A stretch of 64,000 nt of DNA from positions 5,539,290-5,603,289 of the forward strand of contig NC_081147.1 in assembly GCF_958295425.1 (NCBI RefSeq). Direction: 5' to 3'. The DNA is from Solea solea (Eukaryota > Chordata > Actinopteri > Pleuronectiformes > Soleidae). The translations under genes were made by a program, and so were the position numbers. The notes under the pieces are model-generated. The model ran no database searches. It was given only the letters and a program-made list of their open reading frames with translations, and was not told where the DNA came from. Positions 44,570-55,375 of this stretch are shown here, one piece after another (positions within the stretch are counted from its first letter, which is position 1; the number at the start of each line of letters is the position of its first letter).

Positions 44570-44797
44570 TTAAAAATGTGTGTGTTTGTACGTCGGTGAA
44601 ATATGGTCGCTGACTAAATACGGCGACCGCTGGCCGCAGTCTGATGCGAATTGGTGCGAACACACAATCAAACGTTTGCTGACTTTATCCGGCACATTAG
44701 CTTCATATATAAAATCCTCTGAGGCTGGAAGTTTGTGTAAAACACTGCGCTCCACTGTGCAGCCACCAACAGCACACTTGTCCCTCCGCGTTGACAT
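44570..44797 (-). pseudogene. Degenerate THAP-like zinc-finger frame
   Basis: On the minus strand, from the internal ATG at 44797, the frame reads MSTRRDKCAVGGC, then VLHKLPASEDF, NVPDKVSKRLIVCSHQFASD and a final tail. THAP domains have a C-x2-4-C pair near the start, an H-x-x-P-like segment, and a C-x2-H pair in a V-C-S-x-H-F context about 40-50 residues on. Here the first pair is C-x4-C and the second is C-S-H-Q-F, so spacing is off by one, and the conserved tryptophan is missing. I infer a decayed THAP domain that once bound the element ends. Confidence 0.55.
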
Positions 44798-45095
44798 AAT
44801 ACCGCTCTTCCTCCCTCGTCTGCACTCTCGCATTTTATAGGGACAAGGTGGAGCTAAGGTGAAGCTCTCGAAGTAAACTTACTGGTGGGGTGACAACATT
44901 CGCGGTGAAATGTGCATGCTGCCGTCATAAAGCGCAGGGAATCCAACATCGCGTGTTTTATCGCCTATACTTACACAAGGGGGACCACGAAAAAAGGACT
45001 GAGTATTCTTTTTCCACACTGGTAGGGCCTCCAGAGTCCCAATTATAAGTATTACAATTATTAAAAGTTGATTTTGCATAATATGTCCCCTTTAA

Positions 45096-45915
45096 GACAA
45101 AACTGTTTTTTTTCTATAACTGTGCATATATATGAATCATGAAAACTTGATAAATGAAGTAAGAACACAAATGTTTTATTTAAGTCTTCAAACCAAGAAG
45201 TCTCACACACCAAGACATAAAAGACAATTCCAGCTTATAGTGCATGAAACGAACGTAAAAAGGAAATAAAGTAGTGAGAATAAAACATGTGCAACAAGAA
45301 ATATATTTGCAGTGTGGGAAAAATGACAGCTGCTTCTTAAAAGCAAGACAAGTCTTATCTATAATGCCTCTCCATGTGTAAAAGCGGTCATATATATGTA
45401 GTGTTATATATTCAGTGTAATATATGTCACCGCTGCTGCTTCGGCTTCAGTTTTTCTGCAGCTATAAGAAACCCCGGAGGCCTCTCAGAGCGTGGCGGGT
45501 ATTGATCGCCTGATATTACACATAAACCTCGGAGGCTAGGCACTAATTCACAGGTCATTGTTGGAGTCACCGAAAAAGTGAGAAAAACAATGTAGAATGG
45601 ACTGGTGAGAAGTAAAAAAAAAAATACATGTTTGCGTTCAGAAGAGAGAGCGATTGAGTGTGTGGGTTGGGGCGCGGAGGTCATGAGAGAATTGGGCAAA
45701 ACAAGAAGAAGACAGAGAGAAAGAAAGAAGGGGATGAAAATCTGCTTCTTTTTTTCTCTCCGTCTCAGGTTTTCTGCCTTCATGTCTGGTTAAGCAATCT
45801 GCTGCTGCTGCCCTGCACATCCATCACTGTTATAGCCACGGAGCAGAATGTCCAACTCAGGGCTACAAACACACACACACACACATACACACGTCTCTCT
45901 CTGGGTAGAAGGGTA
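45096..45915. other. No gene seen; CA microsatellite at 45870
   Basis: Overlapping frames in several registers without domains. An ACACAC run lies at about 45870-45892. Confidence 0.45.
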
Positions 45916-45916
45916 A

Positions 45917-45972
45917 AGGCTGTATATCTGCTGTATATCTCCTGCATATCTCCTCTGTATCTCCTGTATTTA
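45917..45972 (+). repeat. Short tandem repeat, TGTATATCTCC-type unit
   Basis: Units such as CTGTATATCTG, CTGTATATCTC, CTGCATATCTC, CTCTGTATCTC and CTGTATTTAC follow one another with 11-12 base spacing. Confidence 0.7.
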
Positions 45973-46570
45973 CAGGTACTGCAGTTCGTCATGGCTCTGC
46001 CAGAACCACTGGAGCCTGACCAGGAGGAAAAAAAAAGTTCAGCCGAACACATCATAAAGGGACAGTCCGCTATTTTTATTCTGGGTCGTGGGGTCATTTT
46101 GTATCCCTTATGAAAACAGTGAACTCATTTTATTTCCTTTGTGAAACTGAGGAGCATGACATCAATAAAACAACGAGTAAACATCAGTGTGATAAAAAGT
46201 TACTCTTTGGAAATGTGTTATTTTTTAATAGAAAAATAGGTTTTAGGGATAAGGTCTTGTTCCTTTGACTAGTGCCATTCTAATCATTTGGCCATTTTTT
46301 ATTTAATTCCTCAAACAAAGCAAATACCAAAACACAAAAAAAGGAAAACACGACTGAAAAAGATCAAAAAGAAGAATAATCTTACATTATCTGCCCCTAT
46401 TAAAAAGGACAATAATTAGCAAAACAAAAATACAAATTAAGGCTGACTCACATCCAACTGTTTCTCAACTTCAGGCACAACACAAAAGAGAGCAAAAACA
46501 CAAGAAACATAATTATATTATCTCAACATGTTGGCTGTAATTATCTTTTATCTTCTAATACAGTTTATTT
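45973..46570. other. No gene seen
   Basis: A frame starting MALPEPLEPDQEEKKSSAEH near 45990 is short and unrecognised. The rest is A-rich. Confidence 0.4.
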
Positions 46571-46579
46571 GTAGCATTG

Positions 46580-47600
46580 TAGCTAAGCGAGTGGCTGATT
46601 TCTTCCTCAAGAATGGATACATTGATACCTCAGTGCAGAAAGGCGGCATTCCTGGGGTACCAGGGTGCTTAGAGCACACTGGCGTGGTCACCCAGCTCCT
46701 CAGAGAGGCAAGGGAGAACAAGGGTGATCTGGTGGTGCTGTGGCTAGATCTGGCCAATGCCTACGGCTCAATGCCCCACAAGCTGGTCCTTGAAACCCTG
46801 GAGAGGCACCATGTTCCAGCTGCAGTAAGAGACCTCAGCCTAGATTACTACTGTGACTTAAGCCTGAGGGTCTCAGCAGGAGCAACAACATTTGAGTGGC
46901 ACAGATTGGAGATGGGAATCATCACAGGCTGCACCATCTCAGTGATCCTGTTCACCCTGGCAATGAACATGATAGTGAAATCTGCAGAACCAGAGTGCAC
47001 ATGTCCCAAGTCTAAGTTTGGGATTCGCCAACCAACAATCCGTGCATTCATGGATGACCTGACAGCGACCACCGAGTCAGTGCCTGGAGGCAGATGGATC
47101 TTGATTAGCTGGAGAGGCTAATGGGATGGGCCAAATCAAGATCCTTGGTCTTGAAAAAGGGCAGAGTGGCAGACAAGTTCCGCTTCTCTGCCGCATAAAC
47201 ACCCATCGCTACCATCCCTGAGAAGCCGATTGAGAGCTTGGGAAAGTTCTTTGACAGCAGCCTAAGGGATACAGCCTCCATCAAGAAAACCAGCGATGAG
47301 CTAGAAATTCAAGGTGTGGATTTATCAGCACGGGATTCTGCCAACGATACTGTGGCCTCTGCTCCTCTATGAGTTCCCGATCACTGCCATCTAAGATCTG
47401 GAAAGGAGAGTCAGTCGCTACTTGAGGAGATGGTTAGGACTGCCGAGGAGCAACATGAGCTGTTTTGACAAGGCTCGGGGACAGGAGCGGAGGCAACTAG
47501 TCCAGAACGAGGTGAGAGCAGTGGGAATGAGACAGCAAGGCACCTGGATGAGATGGGAGCAAGTTGTGCAGAGGAAGATCTTGTGGACTCTTTTGTAAAA
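46580..47600 (+). pseudogene. RLE-type LINE reverse transcriptase remnant (R2/Hero-like)
   Basis: The open frame holds AKRVADFFLKNGYIDTSVQK, GGIPGVPGCLEHTGVVTQLL, LVVLWLDLANAYGSMPHKLV (motif A, with the catalytic D in W-L-D-L), LEMGIITGCTISVILFTLAM and AFMDDLTATTESVPGG, whose F-M-D-D is the motif C catalytic pair. After about 47120 it continues in shifted frames with KSRSLVLKKGRVADKF, IPEKPIESLGK, then RQLVQNEVRAVGMRQQGTWM and RWEQVVQRKI. The last part matches, at the DNA level, the start of the minus-strand piece at 24.7-25.4 kb, which carries the zinc knuckle and endonuclease of the same family. Stops and frame changes make it inactive, but the first 180 codons are uninterrupted. Confidence 0.85.
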
Positions 47601-47704
47601 TGAAACTAGTATGAGTACACGTTTGGAATGTTACTCCCCAGAAGGTCATATGTTGTACAACCATTGAGTTATATAATATGTGAAATGACCCCTTTACTTT
47701 TCAA

Positions 47705-47835
47705 GTCTGTTCATTCCTTCCTCACATGAGGGTCACAGGGGCAGCTGGAGCCAATTCCGTCGGACACAGGGCGAAAGGTAGAGTACACCCTGGACAAGTC
47801 GCCCATTTAGTCTTAAATGTGCCAGTCACTTACAT
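47705..47835 (-). repeat. Widespread teleost interspersed repeat, copy 3
   Basis: TGAGGGTCACAGGGGCAGCT, CGGACACAGGGCGAAAGGTA and GAGTACACCCTGGACAAGTC are the reverse complement of the family at 15686-15895, joined to its terminal CTGGAGCC module. It starts about 100 bases after the LINE fragment. Confidence 0.7.
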
Positions 47836-49055
47836 TTTCACTCAATCACACTTCAAATGTCTGTAATATTCGCTGGACAATGTGTTCACAAGGAAAAAGG
47901 GACTGTGATGGTCTGCAAGGTGAAGGTCATGTGATACATGTAAGATGATGATGAGATTGGAAGTTCTTACAGAGATCAATTTTTTTTGTTTTGTTTTATT
48001 GCCAGCACAAACAAATAAAGACTTGAAGCGAGTAAACACTCTGCAAAATGTGACACTAAATCCCCCATTAATATTTATAGAGACAGAACCTGCAGCTAAT
48101 CTTATTTTTATTTTTTATAAAAAAACAACATTTTAAGGATCTCTTCAGCATAAGTCACCCTCCATTTCCTGCATTAATGTTGCATTAGTAGAGAATTTTC
48201 CTCAACAGAGATCTCTGAACATGTGGGTTTTGTCATCCAGCCGCAGACTGGCACCATCTGTTCAGTCATCGCATAACAAACAGGACGTGGCTCAGCAGTG
48301 TTATATTAAAACGTCAGCAAACATCTTTATCAAATATCAGTTCCTGCTGAAATGAAATCCAACGTAACATTTATAAAATAAATATGTGAAATGAATAATA
48401 ATACAAGCCTACCGCCTTGAAGGATCTTGTAATAATAGCTTATAGCTAGACGTAGGTGGTGGCTGTATGAGGTGAACAAAAGGTCTCCATTTTCTTTCAC
48501 AGTATCAGTGATGCAGTTAGGGGTCAATCATATGTCAGTCATGGGCCAAACACCATTGCATTACAAATGCAAACTTTCTCAAAAGCTTATGAACAACAAA
48601 CAGATTGATTCTTTCGCAGCCGAAAGAGAGTGGCAGGACATGAGAATAATTGGACACCTTGAGGCGAACAGACACAGTAGTTACTTCTGAGATGATGACA
48701 TGACACCGCGATGGAAAGCAAGCACCCCAAACCTCTTATTAACCTCCTATCTTCTTATGGGGTGAATTGTCATTAACATCGTTAATCGTTGGTGTTCATT
48801 TGAAGTCACATACAGGGATTACATTTTTTTTTTCATGCTGGATGTTGTCTTATAATAATCCACTGTGCGTTTCAGAACGTTATGTGGCTGCTTTGTTATA
48901 GCTCAGTATTGTCGTCTTAAAATGCAAATGATACGCACATTGAAACTTCTGTTCGATCAGATGATTGTATTATGCCACGGCCCTCTGTGAGATTTTGTAC
49001 GACCTGCAGCTTCAGTTTTATAATGTATTATTTATGGCCAGGGACAAGAAGTTTT
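47836..49055. other. No gene seen
   Basis: AT-rich DNA without a supported feature. Confidence 0.5.
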
Positions 49056-49061
49056 GATATC

Positions 49062-49135
49062 ACTCATTAGCTCACCTGGTAAAGACTTGAGCTTTGAAAC
49101 CAGGTTCCTGTGTTCAAAAGTCACCTGTGAGAGAC
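49062..49135 (+). repeat. tRNA-like SINE head, degenerate
   Basis: TTAGCTCACCTGGTAAAGAC matches a polymerase III A box (TRGCNNAGYNGG-like) and CCTGTGTTCAAAAGTCACC, about 30 bases on, is a decayed B box. The stem pairings of a true tRNA are absent. Confidence 0.45.
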
Positions 49136-49261
49136 TAATTTTCTTTTCCTTTTTTCACTCCTGTGTGGCTTAGATGTGGTTACATTGCCATTTAAAAATA
49201 ATTCTGACAATGAAAATTATTTTTTTATTAAAGAGTGCATTTGTATGTAAAATTTACCATT

Positions 49262-49322
49262 AAAAAAGGACATCTTCACATTATCAAATCTGGCCCTCGT
49301 TTAAAACAGTTTGGACACCCCT
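49262..49322 (-). repeat. Solo hAT-like element end
   Basis: TCTGGCCCTCGTTTAAAACAG and GTTTGGACACCCCTG form the right terminus of a CAGGGGTGTC-type hAT miniature element. No matching left end lies upstream, so this is a truncated copy. Confidence 0.5.
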
Positions 49323-49574
49323 GCTGTAACGGGAGCATCTGCTATTTATATGAATAACAAACCAACCTGATGTGCTTGAATAATGTGAATGACACAACTT
49401 TGGGTATGAAGTATTGACTGTGATGCTAGTGATTTAGCAACTAGCTGAGAGTTAGCCACATCATCATCATTTAGCTCATTCAGTAACAGACTGATCCACC
49501 CACACGACACCACAGAGCCACTTAAATGTGTTTTATTTTATTAGAAATATGTATCAAAAGATTTTTTAATCGCC

Positions 49575-49780
49575 TTAGGGAAATTATTCCTCTGCATTTG
49601 ACCCATCCTAGAATTAGAAGCAGTAGGCTGCCACACTGAGTAGCGCACGGGGAGCAATGGGGGATGGGTACGTTGCTCAGGAGTACCACAGCCAGTTTGG
49701 CCGGGTGGGAATTTGAACCAGCAATCCTCCGGTTACAAGCCAAGTTCCCTTTCCACTTGGCCAAGGGCTGCCGTGGGCTG
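49575..49780 (-). mobile_element. tRNA-derived SINE
   Basis: On the minus strand CCCTTGGCCAAGTGGAAAGG (A box TGGCCAAGTGG) is followed by GGCTTGTAACCGGAGG and TGCTGGTTCAAATTCCCACC (B box GGTTCAAATTC). The body then continues with CCCATTGCTCCCCGTGCGC and a tail toward 49575. The A box to B box spacing suits a tRNA head. The same family occurs at 56545-56625 (plus). It is a copy without coding capacity, mobilised by a partner LINE. Confidence 0.8.
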
Positions 49781-49786
49781 TGTCTA

Positions 49787-49915
49787 TCTTATATCCTTCT
49801 AACTCTTAAGTGCAGTACCTTTCTTGTTTTTCATTTTTATGAAATTTATATTCATATTTCTATTTTTATTTTTCTCTGAGAACCCTGTGTGAGAACCCTC
49901 AGGGTCCCTAGACCT
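49787..49915 (-). repeat. Repeat segment shared with the end of the window
   Basis: Read on the minus strand this gives CTAGGGACCCTGAGGGTTCT, CAGAGAAAAATAAAA, TTCATAAAAATGAAAAACAA and GAAAGG...AGTTAGAAGGAT. The plus-strand sequence at 63866-64000 is the same text with small differences. In both, the segment directly precedes (or would precede) the tRNA-like head, so it may be part of one composite repeat. Confidence 0.75.
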
Positions 49916-51300
49916 GTTATTGATAACCATAGTTCAAACTATCAGACGTCACTGACAGCTAGACCAGGAGGGGATTGGACTATGTAAATGTGATGATACT
50001 GTCTCTTGGCTCCCAGAAGGTGTAAATCTTTGAGGCTCAAATCAAATCAAAAGCCCGTCGGCCAACTTGTTCCTGGTTTTCTCGTGGCTGGGCACATTTA
50101 TGTAAATTCTATTTTTAAAAAAGTTAACCTGCATCCTTGTACAATCTTTCTGAGAAGGAGTCAGTCCTTTTGTAGAGATTGAAACACTGCAGGAACAGTC
50201 CTTCAACCGAGCCTGATGATGAATACTATATTTCAAATGCAGCCGACAGACGATCTTTCCTTGACTTTCAGAAATACCCAGAGTGCAAAATGATCTCCTG
50301 TGATGGCATAATAACTTCAGTTAGCAATGCATTTCCTCAACCTGACCACCAACAGAGCCCAAGATATTGACAGACTCAGCATGTGTGGCCACAGCCTTCA
50401 GTTTCATCATCTCATCTGCACCATCACTCACATTTCCAACTGCAAACATCATTCATTTTGTCAATATAATTCACAGATGGGTGACAGATTACTGGAAAAA
50501 GCATGTCAAGTGTTGCACTCAGGCAAGTTAATGCACCATGAACTTCCTGAATGCTTCATACTCCCGTATTCAATTTTCACCTGTTCTTAACACCCGATAT
50601 CTACTGTACATCTACACTTGTCTCCAGGTGGAAACACACATGAAATGAAAATTAATAATTTATAATATGTGTATATGTATATACTGTATATATATATATA
50701 TATGTATGAGATGTATCAGGATATATCATACAAATATTGACATTTTATTTATAAACCTAAACCATATTGCCCAGCCTTACAGGCATATTGATTTGATATT
50801 AATGATGTAAATGATGTATATTCTAATAAGATGCACACTGCTCCCGCTGAACTTGCATCTTTCAGGGCTCGGGAAGAACTCTGATCTCTGTGGTGAAGCT
50901 AAGCCCCTGGTGGTTTCCCTGTTTGACCACTGTGTGTCTGTTGTATGTGGTTAAGATAAATAAAGAAACACGTAGTGTAAATGCACACCTAAATGAACAT
51001 TGGAGTGAAAACACACCCGGAGGTGGTCTGGCACATGCCGGGATGTGAGCTCAGTCAGGTGTAAATGACATCTATACATACAGTATTGATGGCAACATTA
51101 AAAAAAAAAGGATTTAGTAAGTGCATTACTCAAAAGTTCATGTTTTAACACCATTTGTCGATCCAGCTGTTCAGTTCTGCAGAAATCATTTCCATTATTA
51201 TTATTATTTCACATTATACATGCTGTTATCTGTGTTCTTTACACAACTTTGACAGATGCAACCTCATTTAAAGTCACCTTTAAAAGTACACACAAGTAGA
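49916..51300. other. No gene seen; TA microsatellite near 50687
   Basis: No supported coding region. A TATATA run lies at about 50687-50706, and CCATATTGCCCAGCCTTACAG near 50762 resembles a miniature-element end. Confidence 0.5.
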
Positions 51301-51303
51301 ATA

Positions 51304-51345
51304 TTAAAGGGATAGTTTGGGTTTTTGGAACTATGTTTTTATGGA
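51304..51345 (+). repeat. Solo left end of a TTAAAGGGA-type element
   Basis: TTAAAGGGATAGTTTGGGTT is the left terminus of a common teleost TTAA-targeted miniature element. The rest is replaced by LINE sequence about 60-100 bases downstream, and no right end is seen. Confidence 0.55.
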
Positions 51346-51404
51346 GTAGAATCAGCATGTTACATACAAGGATGTCAGGTCTTTCCACTCTAAAACCTTA
51401 CTAC

Positions 51405-51790
51405 AAGATACTTCTGAATGATGTCATTTGTGGCACTTGGCTTGATGTCAGGGGCTCAGGACTCACACATAGAACCTTTTCAGTTTCCTTGGGCAGCATC
51501 ACCTCTACATCGGCTCAACTGAACTGCAGTTTCACCAAGGTTATGTCTTAGGCCCTCTCCTGTTCAATATACATGCCGCATTTCAACATGGTCATCCAGA
51601 CCCATCATGTTCTTCACCACTTTTATGCAGATGACATCCAGTTGCATGCACTACTGAAACCCTCTGACCCCTCCAATCTGGTTAGTCCCAAGTTAATTTT
51701 ATTTGGTGCCCCAAATATATTTGGCTCTGCGACTGCAAACTTGGGCTCTCTGTCGGGAAATGTCCCTCGGACTGAAAGGAATTTACTTTT
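51405..51790 (+). pseudogene. LINE reverse transcriptase fragment (L2/Rex-like)
   Basis: Frames in order give RTFSVSLGSITSTSAQLNC, then after a frameshift QGYVLGPLLFNI (the Q-G-S-V-L-G-P-L-L-F motif with S changed to Y), then HVLHHFYADDIQLHALLKPS, whose Y-A-D-D is the catalytic motif C. It ends LILFGAPNIFGSATANLGSL and SGNVPRTERNL. This is an internal slice of an L2-like ORF2. The endonuclease and C-terminus are absent. Confidence 0.8.
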
Positions 51791-51829
51791 TTCTCGTCTT
51801 CGCCCTCTATATGGGTGGATGATCATTAT

Positions 51830-52075
51830 TGATTTGGCTGATTTTTATACCAGATGTTCTTCCTGACGCAATCTTCCCATTTATCTGGGCTTGGGACTGG
51901 CACAGGGAATACACTGAATGCAGCCCCCTGTGGCTGGGGCAAACTTAGAGTGTCCCAGATTGGGTACCCTGCTCACGGGTTCCCCAGCCCTTGCCCTGAT
52001 GGGGACCTGAACTGGCAACCCTTATGTTACGAATGTCCTTTCCGCTTGGCTGTGGGCTGCTCCATATTTATCCAA
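51830..52075 (-). mobile_element. tRNA-derived SINE, second family
   Basis: On the minus strand GCCCACAGCCAAGCGGAAAG (A-box-like) and GTTGCCAGTTCAGGTCCCCA (B-box-like) form the head at 52070-52005. The body runs to 51850 and ends with the complement of TACCAGATGTTCTTCCTGAC, a segment I recognise as a frequent fish SINE 3' region. It lies immediately after the LINE slice at 51790. Confidence 0.65.
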
Positions 52076-52079
52076 CACT

Positions 52080-53375
52080 GTTCTCCATATATTGATTCAC
52101 TTATTTATATGATTGTAATGCATTATACTGAGACATCAGTGAGGCTTCCCTCCATCTTTTCCAGTTGTCCAAAACAGTGGTGCTACGTACGATATCGACA
52201 CGATATGGATATGAAAATGAAATAATTGCAAAAAATGTATTGAGCCACCGCTGTGTCTTTCATCAGAAGAGACAGGTGATGCAGGTGCTGCTGTCAGCTG
52301 CTGCAGACACCGGCACACTGGCATCTTCATCACCGCCTCCCTCCCCAGTATCCACAACACAATCAGTGACAGGAATGAATGATTACATGGGGTAACTCAG
52401 TGAGCGCTGTCTGCTTATTCTGTGTGCGTAACTGGATCATGACATGTGACACTGACACATTTATAGATTGCTTCAAGTTCAGCTCACATGGATAAGTCAT
52501 GTCTAAACATACATATTTATTTTCCTCCTTTGCTGCGTCATTTGCCATTGTTCTTCGGGAAGAATGCGTCAGAGAGGGCATTTTAGAGTAATTTGCATAT
52601 TAATTTGGGGGTGGAATAGGGGCTTGGGGTGTTACTCATTCACCTCTGCTCAGAAAAAAAAAGGTGCGAAGGACTCGGTGTGCGCAGTTTTATAAATCTG
52701 AGGATTTCTTTGTGTACATACTTACATGAGGCCCCAGAACATCCAAATATAAGCACATCACTCCAATTCTTGCTTCTCTTCACTGGTGTTGTTTTTTAAA
52801 TTATTTTACTCCCCTTCAAAACGTTACATGGCCAGTAATGTCATTATGCAGTGGCATTATTGCAATATATTTAAATAAAGCTGTATTTGCCTGTAGCTCA
52901 CATGAACCACATGCATCACCTTTGTTTTGTCTTGGATTGGTGTCACGTCAAAGTGTCTCATACACATAAACACAAGCAAATTCATTTTAATGCAATAAAC
53001 TGTATTATAAAACCATAAAGACGCTATAATTATGTGTGGTGTGGTGCTGTTTTTAGATTGAGCCTGTGGGTTCCACTGTGATTACAGCAGATCATACAGT
53101 CCATATCTGGAGTAATTAGACCTACATTGTCTGGGTGTGTTTGTTTGTGTTGAACATGATGCTGATGTTAATCCTCGGGGCAGAGGGCAGCTTCTCCAAT
53201 CTTCACCAACCTCTTTCTTTCCACTCAATCTGCTCGTACTGAACCTCACTCAAAGGTAATTCAAATAAATGTGTTGCCTTTGCGGGCATTATAAAAATAA
53301 AAAACGTGTGAGTCTCATTTGAATCTCTCGACACACAAAGTGAATTTAATTTGATGGAAACGCATCACATCTTCT
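52080..53375. other. No gene seen
   Basis: Short frames only. No recognised repeat with clear edges. Confidence 0.5.
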
Positions 53376-53379
53376 TCTT

Positions 53380-53605
53380 TCAGCTTTCTCCTTCAGGGGT
53401 CACCACAGTGGATCACTCATCTGCCTCCATCTCGGTCTCTCCCTCGTGTCCTCTTCTATAACACCAACTGTCCTCATGTCCTCCTTCACAGCATCCAAGA
53501 TCCTTGTCTGTGGTCTTCCTCTTTTTCTTTCAATCCATCTTCATCATCCTTTGTCCCATATAATTATTTTTTCTCTGACTAAACCATCTCAACCTTGCCA
53601 CTCTT
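53380..53605 (+). repeat. Teleost interspersed repeat (retroposon UTR-like)
   Basis: TCAGCTTTCTCCTTCAGGGG, TCACCACAGTGGATCACTCA and CATGTCCTCCTTCACAGCAT, then CTTGTCTGTGGTCTTCCTCT, follow the order of a very common fish repeat thought to be a LINE untranslated region. It is non-coding here. Confidence 0.6.
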
Positions 53606-54980
53606 ACTTTATTTCTAAACCATTAAACCAATGGAAACACACCTAATTATTAAAAAAGTAAGGGTTTATTGAGTTTTAGTACATGACATCTTGGGTGTGA
53701 TAACTCAGCAAAATGCTACAGAGCAGTGGGTTGGAGCACCGGATTGGTAATTGGAGGTGGGACCCACACTAATCATCGTTCCATCCATATGAAGACTTCT
53801 CCCACTTGGTCCAAGGCAGAGGGGGAACCACACAGTGTACTTTAAATTTTACAATCAAATCCACAAGGTTAATGGTGCTTTCCATTTGTAGTCAGAACGT
53901 CTGAAATATATTTGCGTTGCTGCCTTTTCAACTGGAACGTGAAGTCGGGGGTGATTATGTTTGCAGAATTTCTGGCAAGCCATATCACTATTACTACTAC
54001 TTTTGGAATGTTGTTATTTTATTTGTTTGTTCTATATGGTGTACTATGCAATGTATTACTTATTTGTCTTGAATGTTTTAATGTCCTGTCACTATGGGGG
54101 TTTTATCTTCATGTCCCAGAAGATAAATCTTTGACTCAATGACAACCATGTCCTGCCTGTGTATTTACTCTCAAATGACTACAGGGCATTAACCAGATTA
54201 TACATTTATGCACCAGCATTCCTTTAGTATTCACTGTTTAGCGGCACAATGTTCACTGACAGGTAAACAACAGTCCACCTCCGCATCACTCTCCCTCTCT
54301 CTATCCATCATTAGTTCCTTGCTGAGTCAGGTGATAGGTGCCATTTCCCTCTGACTGCTGATGCTGCTGGCTCGCTGCTCCTTCATTAGCATTGAAAGCG
54401 GGTCACGTGCTGCATCACTCTCACACCCACAAAAGTTATGGTCCACTCCTGAGCCACAGCCCTGCTGCGTCTCCATAGCAGGTAAAGGAATGCAAATCAG
54501 TTATGAATGAATCTGTGTCTACAGTGAATCAGTTCAAATGCTGTGAAGAATCCTCACAATGCAGGCCTTGCTTGTTTATGGCACACTGAGTGGATCAAAC
54601 CGTGTTGCCTGAGTGTCTTATTGGCTTAGATGAATACTTAGTTTTGATCATACTGCAAAATGTGCAAAATAATGATTTAAGAGGAATAAACTAAACACAG
54701 ATAAGAAAAATAAGTATATACACCAACATAATTCAGTGACGAGGTAGTGGGGAAATGGTAGTGTATAGATCCAGAATAAATTTCTGGCTGTTTGGGAAAT
54801 GGTTGGAATGTTCTACCTAAGAAAAAAAACTTAACTTTGTGCCCAATCACAAAAAGACACTTTGCTAAAACTACAATGCCAGCAAAATCATTCTTCATCA
54901 TCAAGTTTTTTTTTTTTTTTTTTTGTCTGCAGGTTTTTGACATGCAACTTACAATATTTTGACTTTTTCTGCACAATGAT
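53606..54980. other. No recognised gene; one weak exon-like block
   Basis: At 54391-54480 CTCCTTCATTAG precedes and GTAAAGG follows a block open in the frame IESGSRAASLSHPQKL, ending CCVSIA. The donor is weak and no protein is recognised, so it is noted but not called. Confidence 0.3.
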
Positions 54981-54984
54981 AGAA

Positions 54985-55375
54985 TTGTCATCGTCATCGG
55001 CTGTCACTCGAGACGAGTATGACTGTCCACAGTGTGGGCATGGGAAAGAAGAGAGTGTCTTCCCTTGCCATGTTGTGTTGCTCTTTTCTGCACTGATTTT
55101 TCCCAGCAGTATCTGTTCAAAGCAAGGTCCTCGCAGTTGCAGGACATGATGTTAGACTTTTTCAGAGTGGTTTTTGATATTGTCCTTGAAGCATGTCTTT
55201 TGCCCACCTGGCATATAGGATCTGATTTTGGAGACAGTTGTTGAAAATGCAAATAACAAAATTGGTGCTGCATTAGTCGTGATGCATGTTCACTTCCTCC
55301 AAAATGCTGATGTTGGTGCATCTGTCCTTCCAGTTGATTTTCAATATTTGTAGCACATGTCATGGTGACACTTGG
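54985..55375 (-). pseudogene. LINE polyprotein C-terminal remnant with end finger
   Basis: On the minus strand, frames give ILKINWKDRCTNISILEEVN, RWAKDMLQGQYQKPL, then SNIMSCNCEDLALNRYCWEK and SVQKRATQ, and finally FPCPHCGQSYSSRVT. The pattern (I-x-W-x-D-R-x-T-N-x-x-x-L-E, R-W/Y-K-D-x-L, W/C-E-D-L-A-x-x-R-x-x-W, then a C-x2-C finger) is the usual C-terminus of one class of animal LINE proteins. About 35 residues between the first two blocks are shortened. It is inactive. Confidence 0.65.

Larger units (their letters stand above)
43991..45091. mobile_element. 1.1 kb TTAA-flanked element with THAP-like frame
   Basis: The left side reads TTAA (43987-43990) then AGGGGACATATTATAC. The right side is GCATAATATGTCCCCT then TTAA (45092-45095). 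This gives a perfect 14-base terminal inverted repeat AGGGGACATATTAT and a TTAA target duplication. Inside are a 51-codon plus-strand frame and a minus-strand THAP-like frame near the right end. TTAAAGG-type termini together with a THAP-like module point to the Kolobok/T2 group, which uses TTAA targets. No full transposase core is present, so it is a deletion derivative. Confidence 0.8.

Noticed and set aside
54391..54480. Exon on the plus strand
   Set aside because: The acceptor is good but the donor (GTAAAGG) is weak, two frames are nearly open and no protein is recognised.
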